DNA of 64,000 bases from Rhodosporidiobolus odoratus (lineage: Eukaryota > Basidiomycota > Microbotryomycetes > Sporidiobolales > Sporidiobolaceae), in assembly GCA_034387635.1 (NCBI GenBank), contig JAOANU010000011.1, positions 652,501 to 716,500 of the forward strand. Reading direction: 5' to 3'. Position 1 is the stretch's first letter. Every line of letters starts with the position of its first letter. This document shows positions 57,438 through 64,000 of the stretch, piece by piece. The notes beneath the pieces were generated by a model. It worked only from the letters and a program-made list of their open reading frames with translations, ran no database searches and was not told the origin of the DNA. A program made the position numbers and the translations under genes.

Positions 57438-57929
57438 TCGCGCTTATTCGGGATCTTGGCGAGTTCTCGAAGAGAGCGAAGGCGGATCCGAGCGGGGGTG
57501 ACGAGGAGGAGAGGGGGAACAAGGTCGATTACAGTAGGACGACGCGCGGAAGGGATAGACGGAGCGTTATGACTGTCAGGCGTCGCGCTAGTTTTACGGA
57601 GCAGTATCACCGTTGTTGGTTCAATCTAACCTCTTCTCCCTCTTCTCATGCAGCTGCCGATCAACGTCTTAGTTGGTCCACCTCATCCTGCCCAGTTGCG
57701 CTCTCCTGGGCCAGAGATTCACAGGCGTGCTATGCTCGCTACACGCCCTCGTTCGACTGTTTCTGCTCAAGCTAGCGCCGTGCAGTAGCTCCGAGGCGTT
57801 TTACTCCTGTTGCCCGCGCGATAACTTCGCTGCGCCGTCGTCAGCTTGGTCGTCGTCTGCTTTCACTCGCGATCTCGCGTTCGCTTAACAAGGGTGACTG
57901 CCTGGTGGTTGAGCAGCAGTGGGAAGATC
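57438..57929. other. Divergent promoter region between VPS26 and the multi-pass membrane gene
   Basis: This holds upstream regions of both neighbours. The plus strand is C/T-rich (about 57625-57680 and 57785-57860). No separate gene is supported. Confidence 0.45.
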
Positions 57930-60301
57930 ATGCAGTACGCTCCCCCTTTTTCCTTCACCCTCTCTTCTCCTCGGCTGACGGCCTATTCTTCCTGCAGCTA
58001 CTGTCCAGTACGCCTGCTCTTCTGAAACGTCGTCAAGAGGCTTTCGGCTTACACAGCTGGGATGAGTGCTTCAAGTCGCCCTCGCCTCGTGCATAGTCTC
58101 GATTCTTTTGCATCTTTTCCTCGTCTTCTGGCCCTTCCAGTACGACCGTTACGCACCGAGTAAGGTATTTGGTAACACAGCCAAGTCAGCAGAGGAACCT
58201 GGCGTCAGGAGACATCGGCAAGCTTTCACGAGGGTACGTCGTGACTTTTCCCTGGTTTTCTTCCTGCGAGGTTTTGCGGTCTGATCTTCCTAGTGTGCGT
58301 GATACAGCTAAGGCTCTACGCCTACATGGCCGGTCTACCTATCTTTGCTTTACAAGGCGGGTGGTATGCAGTAATTACGGCCGGTTCTTCCTCGTCGGCC
58401 CCCTTAAAAGAAGCTTACCCTTGTCGACAAGCAGTACAAAGTCGGCTTTCTATCCGCTGACGAGACGGGTAATCCTGTCCCATATTGGGACTGGCCAAAG
58501 CATTACCGGGATCAAATCGGACGTATACATATCTTCACCGCTTCCCCAGCTCCGGAAGCTGAATCTACTTGTCCTCAGCATTACAGCTATTGAACGCCAT
58601 AACGTGGGCCGTCGAGATAGTCGTGCATCTGGAAAAGCTCATGTTCGTGTGTGACCGCCCTTCTTCAATGTCGTTGGGAGCGAGGAGACTGACTAAGGGA
58701 TACCCCTACAGTTTCTTCACCTCATTTCGACCACTGCAACTACCTGCCCATGGTTCCCTAGCGTTCACTTCAAGATCACCGTCTTCGGCTGTGTCGCTTC
58801 TTTTGGCGCGTGCTTTGCGATCGTCGGCAGCTACTGGGATAACCCGCTGACAGGAGCTGACAGGAGAAGGTACCTATCCTTGATTCTTCCCTTTCCTCTT
58901 CCAATCGTGTACCCAAGTCCCTTTCGCCTCAAGCTCATGATATGCACTCCCTTACCTTCGCATCTTTGCGCAGCTGTTCTCTACCTGTTCTGCTCCATCT
59001 TCATTCTCGAAAAATGCTTCCTTTTCTTCCGGGTCATGATGGTCTTCCCGTCTTTCCTCGACAGCCTGCGTACCGCAGGTGGGACGTACGAGGTACTTCG
59101 CCGTCTCAAAGGCTGGCACGAGCTGAACGAAGTGAGCCCCGTCTCGCCTTCTCCTCTCCCGACCTTCCTAACTTGGCCTTTCTTCCGCAGATTCGCATTC
59201 CTGCTCGCCTACTCTTCGGCATTCCTTGTTTGATCCTCGCAGTCCATGGTGTGACTGCAGACCGTATCTGAACCGCCATGTAGTCTGGGTCGACTTGCTG
59301 CTTCTGACCGGCCTCTTTGTCTTTGCCGTTCAAGCCGCTATTACTCTCACCATTTTCTTGCCTAGGACCTGGGGTGAGCTCAAGTTCCTCAAACTCTTGC
59401 CCGGTAAGGACGTTACTAAATACAGCTCCGCTCGCAGCTCACGAACTAGGCATACCCGGAGCTGGATGGCCTGGCGATAGAACCTCCCTCGACCCAGCGC
59501 AAGCTAACCGCGTCGGAGGTCTTCCCACTCAACAGACCCAGTCCTCGAAGTTTTCGTCCTCGCATCACCATGTGACTACCATTGCCAAGAGACTCAAAGC
59601 ACGCCCCGACGTATTCGCGCCTAACGCTTCTGCGAGGAACGAAACTCTGCACATCTCGTTCAGTGACTGGCCGCATCCACCGGGCTTCCTAGGCTCGTCT
59701 TCCCACATCCGCGCGGCACATCCGCTCTCGCACGACCCTTCCGACCAGCAGCCCGTACAACCCCCTCCCTCCTCCAGTCCTGGTCTCCTCCCACTCCCCT
59801 CCGACCTACCCACCTCATCCCCCCTCACCTCACCACTGCCTTAATACCGCTTCCTCCCCTACCTCATTCACGTCTTCGCCTGCTTCGTCGAGCCGCCCTC
59901 CATCTGACCCCTTTGCGAGCGCAACTGCCGAAAGGACCGCGGAAGCGGTGCTAAATGAGGATGTAAGTAACTTGTTTGGGAAGAGGAGAAGTGTAGGTAG
60001 TGGGAGGAGTGGGGTTGTGGTTCCGAGGGAGAGGGTGGTGGTCGCTTCGCCGGTTTCGGGTAGCCAAGAAGAGGGGGAAGATGACAAAAGGAAAGGAAAG
60101 CCGGGGGTGAGCTCGTCAGGGGGAGCGGCTTCGGGCGACGGAGAGTACAGGGACATGGAGGCAATTGAGCCTGGAGGGAGATGGAGCGAGGGAGATGTCG
60201 GAGCTGGAGGTGAGGGGCGGGACATGGCACAGAACGAGGGAGAACAGGGCAGCTTGCCGGGGAACTGGAAGCACTTTACTAGTCCCATCGAGATCTTCTA
60301 G
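57930..60301 (+). CDS. Multi-pass membrane protein with about seven helices, receptor-like (model partly uncertain)
   Basis: The membrane segments, joined from exons with GT-AG borders, are: VALASCIVSILLHLFLVFW; LYAYMAGLPIFALQGGWYAV; LLNAITWAVEIVVHLEKLMF; FKITVFGCVASFGACFAIVG; AVLYLFCSIFILEKCFLFF followed by RVMMVFPSF; IPARLLFGIPCLILAVHGV; and VVWVDLLLLTGLFVFAVQAA. A charged loop (GGTYEVLRRLKGWHELNE) lies between helices five and six, and a long Ser/Pro-rich tail ends SPIEIF at TAG 60299-60301. Seven helices, a basic loop 3 and a long tail fit a G-protein-coupled-receptor-like protein, and a G-alpha gene is next door. No receptor family signature is recognised. The start (ATG 57930 followed by a donor) and the frame change near 59840 are unresolved. 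Confidence 0.5.
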
Positions 60302-60577
60302 TTGACCTCTGCCTACGGTCGATCGTTGTGTACAGTAGCTCTGAAGCGTGTACTGTTGTCTCTTCGCGCGTTCTTTCCTCGGCCGTGTCCAGAGCGAGGT
60401 AGGCAGAGGGAAAAACCAAAAAAGGCGAGGGGTACACGAGGACCCGTACGATATCACGAACTAAGGCTAAGGTACAGCTCGTCCCAAGTACAACGCTAGT
60501 CGAACAAGAATGAGAGCAGAAAGGTCCGAAAGGAGTGACAAGGGGTGGAAAACAGGCGGGACGGTAAAGAAGGGGGT

Positions 60578-62054
60578 TTACAGCATACCGGCGTCGCGAA
60601 GGTATGTCGAGACGACATGTTGTTGCACAGTGGCTAGAATAGGTCGGCTGCGAACGCAAGGCAAGTCAGCACGCCTCTTCGACGAGACTGAAAAGGACAC
60701 GAAACAGCGAAAGAAACGCACATTTGATCCGAATCAGTAGCACAAGTCAGGTGCATGCTCAGCGGCTTTGCTCGATTGGTGTACAGCTCGCTGAAGCGCC
60801 TTGCGAGGAAAGAGGTCGTTTCGGCGTAGTTGTTATCGCCTTCGTACTCGGGGAGGTAGTCGGAGAGGCGGTAGAGGTGGAGCTTTTGTTGGAAGAGGTC
60901 GGTCTGTGGATACAGAGACGGGATGAGTATGACATGACTGAGGAAGGGAAGGAGCGATAGCGCACCTTGTTGAGGAACAATACGATCGAGGTATTGATAA
61001 ACCACTTGGACGAAGCGATACTGCCCCACAGGGTGGTAGCCTCGACAATACGCGAAACTGACTCGTCTTCGTAGAGCATCTGGTTGAACTCGGATATGGC
61101 GATGACGAAGATGAGGACCTGCACTTCGGAGAAGCAGTTGATCCACTTCTTTCGCTCGGAACGTTGACCGCCGACGTCGCAGAGTAGGTAAGGCGTCCCG
61201 CGGATCTCCAGCCTAACCTCGGCGATACCGGTTGACTAGAAGAGGGACAGGGTGTCAGTGTGGCGATCGGGTGGGGATAAGAAGAAGATTGTCACGCACC
61301 TTGACACGAGACCGTAGAATGTCGTTGTCGGTAGGGAGGTAATCGGATTGAGCGAGACGTGCAATGTTGTCGAAGTAGTACCTGGAGGGCGAGCATGGGA
61401 AAGGAGAACTGGGATGAGCAACAAGTCGCACGCAAGGAAAGGAAAGCAAAACTCACGGGGCCGAGTCGTTGAGCTGAAATTCGTGGCTCATATTCACCGC
61501 TTTCCGCGCTCCCTCAAAGCTCCAAAGGGTACTAATCGCTTTTGCTACTCGGAGGTTCAGGCCACCTGCCGGTTCCACCAGTTCTGGCTCGTCGCCGAGC
61601 GACATCAGAAGCTCAATGTGCTCGACAAGCTGAGGCGGAACATCTATCTCGAGCATGTCGAAGGCGTCGATGACGACTTGCATACTTCGCAGCGCGTTGT
61701 CGTAGATAACCTCGCTAGCAGGGAGGAGGAAAAGTTAGCTTGTCAAGTCAATCGGGGTCTGGAAGAAGGACGGAGTCGCACCGGTATTCCCCACGCTGTT
61801 CTGTTGTGTACGGTGTGTCATATGCGAGCTTGAACTGCTTGAGGATGGTTGACTTGCCCGATTCTCCGGCGCCGAGGAATAACAGCTTGATCTCCTTTTT
61901 CAGCCGTTCCTTGTCCGCCGCGAGGCTCTTCTCAATGGCGGCACTGCAAAGGAGGAGCGGCCAGGTCAGGCGGTAAGGGGCGTCAGGAGGACAGAAGAGC
62001 GTACTTGCGAGCCTCCGCTTCGTGATCTACGGGGACCGAACTGCCGCAACCCAT
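60578..62054 (-). CDS. GPA: Heterotrimeric G-protein alpha subunit
   Basis: The protein is a GTP-binding switch coupling receptors to downstream kinases or cyclase at the plasma membrane. The start is ATG 62054 (MGCGSSVPVDHEAEAR). Gly2 and Cys3 are sites for myristate and palmitate. Motifs: LLFLGAGESGKSTILKQ (P-loop), YYFDNIARLAQSDYLPTDND, ILRSRVKSTGIAE (switch I with its Arg), LCDVGGQRSERKKWINCF (switch II, catalytic Gln), ESVSRIVEATTLW, VLFLNK|TDLF (NKxD across an intron) and HLTCATDSDQ (TCAT). The C-terminus YLRDAGML ends at TAA 60580-60578. It has no Cys four from the end, so no pertussis-toxin site, which excludes the Gi-like group I. The N-terminal MGCG and DAGML end should help place it among the other fungal groups. 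Confidence 0.95.
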
Positions 62055-62620
62055 ATTCCGTTGTCTTTTGGCAGGGAGGGGACGATAGGGAAGAGATAGC
62101 TAGCGGAGAAGCTCGGCAGGCAGCAAGCAAGTTGGCAGAAGCGTAAAGAAGCGGGGGAAAGAACGAGGCAGTCGAATTGAGGTCAGGCCGGATTGACGGG
62201 AAGGGATGAGCCTGCCCCCGATGGGATTGAGAAGCGGTGTGGCGCTGAGCGTCGAGGCGGAGCCGACTCCTCAGCAACGACCGTTATTGAGACCGTATTC
62301 CGGACGCACAGTCCTCGTCCGGAGGGGTCAGCGAAGGGATTGAATTTTCAGGGGCGAACAGGGGTGCTGACACGGGTCCGACGGCGGTGGGAGCTGATCA
62401 CGAGTGTAGAGCTCTGGCGGGTCTCGAATCGTGGCTCGTGCTTGACTGGCTGGCTGGGTGAACGGGTTTGAATGGTTCAACTGATGAGAACTGGAAGCGA
62501 CTAAAGGCGGTGGTCGAATGGCGCAAGCCTACACAGGAGCGGCTGAGTATGCTGACGAAGGATCAGATGGAGTCTGTAGAGCGTTTAGCATCGCACGGAA
62601 GGGTTGAGGGCATCAGGCGG
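62055..62620. other. Upstream region of the G-alpha gene
   Basis: This is the promoter and leader region for G-alpha (minus) and, if real, for the plus-strand gene that follows. Open frames without motifs. No RNA gene or repeat recognised. Confidence 0.4.
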
Positions 62621-62629
62621 AGAGCCAGC

Positions 62630-63331
62630 ATGGGAAACAACACCGGCCTCCGAGTGAGGCTTCCGTTTCCTACTTACCCTTCACACGTCTCGCTTGGCTC
62701 GACTGACAGACAAGCAGGACAATTCAGCATCACTGCTCAACGTGCTACACTCCATCGCTCGCGCTTCCAGTGCGCCCATCTCAACCTCGTCCGGCAGCGA
62801 CCTCACCCAGAAAACAGCGGCGGCACCTCGTTCAGCTCAGTCTAGACTCCGCCAGACTCAGCGTCGATTCTTCCAACTCGTCATTCCTCGTCGAACGACA
62901 AAAGGCGCTGGTCTGAAGCCCGCATCCCGGATCCCTCGTTTCGCCCTGCTCGACAGACCCTCAAGCCGGCGCTACCAAGCTGCGTCACGAAGCAGCCGAC
63001 TTCTCGCTGCGTATCTAAGCATGCTTCGCAGCTGTACCGTGGCCACGCAGCAGATCACGGCCATCACGGCCGTGCGGGCAACACGTCTTCAGTCGCACCG
63101 TGCTAATTTCCTCTGCACTCGCTCTCCGCGCGACAGGCTTTACGCGTCCCGTACGATGCCACGACACAACACTACTTACCTCAAACGGCACAAGCGCTTT
63201 GGGCCAGTATCGATGGTGGCTCTGCGATGCTGGCTCTTCGATACTGGCTCTCGGACCAAGCGATGCAACCTGTAACCATCCCTGGATCTTTGCCCGTTCC
63301 TTCGGGTACTTACCGGCCGACGCACGGCTGA
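62630..63331 (+). other. Plus-strand coding stretches of an unresolved or degraded gene
   Basis: Good codon bias appears in pieces that change frame: DKQDNSASLLNVLHSIARAS (after an acceptor at 62711), SLDSARLSVDSSNSSFLVER, KLRHEAADFSLR, KHASQLYRGHAADHGHHG, then after an acceptor near 63137 ALRVPYDATTQHYLPQTAQ, WASIDGGSAMLALRYWLSDQ and GTYRPTHG before TGA at about 63331. Some frame changes have no plausible intron between them. Either very small introns, a decayed gene or base-call errors explain this. A start MGNNTGLR with a GTGAGG donor lies at about 62631. Function unknown. Confidence 0.35.
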
Positions 63332-63908
63332 GGTGAGCTCCTCGGTTGGACGAAGGGCTTGTATATAGCACACTTCGCGGTCCTGAGCGGGGCGAGGAGG
63401 ACACGCGCACCTCGAGGCATGTACATCTGCGTGCGTTCTCCTTCGTTCCTTATGCTTGCACCTTCCGGCCGGCTGGCGGTGGCGTCGTACATCTGAGCAG
63501 GTCTGAAGGAGCTCTGGAAACCTGCACGTCCTCCTGGCAGTCCTGTGAAGTGGCCCTGAGGTGGATCGATGATCTTGCTAAGCCCTGTTTTTTTTTCTTC
63601 TGCAGACTCTGCAGACTGATCTCTTCGCCTATACCCTTCCGCAGCACCACCGTAACTTTCTACCTTACTCGTACTCTCGCTTGTCGACCATATTACACCG
63701 TTGCTTCCTCAGCAATGTAGCCTTTCCATTTCTTCTCCCTTTTCGTTTTCAGTTTCTCATATGGGAAAGCCAGACTCGCAACCCGCAAAGCTTGAACGAG
63801 GCGAAAGACACAACCTCGTTGACAACAGACACCGAAAACTAAGCGACTTCAACCCTTCCTCCCTCTCTGTCCGCCTTCCTTCAACCCTCTTCAACAGAAG
63901 ATCGCCCG
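63332..63908. other. Intergenic stretch before the right-edge gene
   Basis: A possible short coding end (LKELWKPARPPGSPVKWP) follows an acceptor at about 63500 but has no clear upstream exon. Bases 63720-63908 look like a fungal leader (CTTCCTCC, CAACCCTC) for the gene starting at 63909. Nothing else is supported. Confidence 0.35.
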
Positions 63909-64000
63909 ATGCCGGCGAGCTCAGGTGGTCTTCTTGTCCCCAAGGCCGACGGCGTCCTGCACCGATGCGTGAGACTCGCCTTGTCAGCACCAGCCTCGCA
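63909..64000 (+). CDS. First exon of a gene running off the right edge
   Basis: ATG 63909 begins MPASSGGLLVPKADGVLHRC and meets a GTGAGA donor at 63969. The preceding sequence has the C/T-rich look of a leader. A CACCAG acceptor may follow at the very end of the window. Too short to identify. Confidence 0.4.
   Translation, partial: MPASSGGLLVPKADGVLHRCVRLALSAPAS

Noticed and set aside
1..64000. CRISPR arrays, bacterial operons, insertion sequences or phage genes
   Set aside because: The window is intron-rich eukaryotic nuclear DNA. No regularly spaced repeats, transposase motifs or prokaryotic gene arrangement were seen.
1..64000. Viral remnants or retrotransposons
   Set aside because: No reverse-transcriptase, integrase, capsid or polymerase motifs and no long terminal repeats were noticed.

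Overview
The window is nuclear DNA of a basidiomycete fungus, most likely a red yeast of the Microbotryomycetes (Rhodotorula/Rhodosporidium/Sporobolomyces type). The evidence is GC-rich coding DNA with strong C/G third positions, genes split by many 45-100 nt GT-AG introns, closely packed genes on both strands, and conserved eukaryotic proteins such as beta-tubulin, Argonaute, autophagy, retromer and Mediator subunits. All gene models were joined by hand from reading frames and splice signals. Gene ends at clear start and stop codons are firmer than individual splice sites. Positions carry an uncertainty of a base or two.

Left part (1-14.7 kb). The 5' part of the branchpoint-binding protein gene (MSL5/SF1) runs off the left edge on the minus strand, followed by a divergent beta-tubulin. 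On the plus strand lie a long proline-rich protein of unknown function, a gene-poor stretch of about 2.7 kb, a PlsB-type glycerol-3-phosphate/dihydroxyacetone-phosphate acyltransferase, and a MAM3/CNNM membrane protein with DUF21 and CBS domains.

Middle (15.4-36.3 kb), all minus strand. The order is a slicer-type Argonaute, the autophagy kinase ATG1, mitochondrial D-lactate dehydrogenase DLD1, three diverged tandem four-helix membrane-protein paralogues (with an unrelated 100-residue gene between the second and third), and the Beclin homologue ATG6. ATG6 shares a 184-bp divergent promoter region with the Mediator subunit MED14 on the plus strand.

Accessory block (about 41-46 kb). Directly after MED14 comes a C-terminal relic and then two tandem, diverged copies of an unrecognised gene family. 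The copies share intron positions, including a 9-nt microexon. This is the most plausible undescribed system in the window. It is followed by an oxysterol-binding protein (PH plus ORD).

Right part (50-64 kb). Here lie RIC8/synembryn, a small coiled-coil protein, the retromer subunit VPS26, a multi-pass membrane protein with about seven predicted helices, and a G-protein alpha subunit. RIC8 is the G-alpha chaperone/exchange factor, so it, the G-alpha and a receptor-like protein sit within 12 kb; the receptor role is inference. The right end holds a poorly resolved gene or gene remnant and the first exon of a gene that runs off the edge. Small coding-like stretches that could not be assembled are listed with low confidence.
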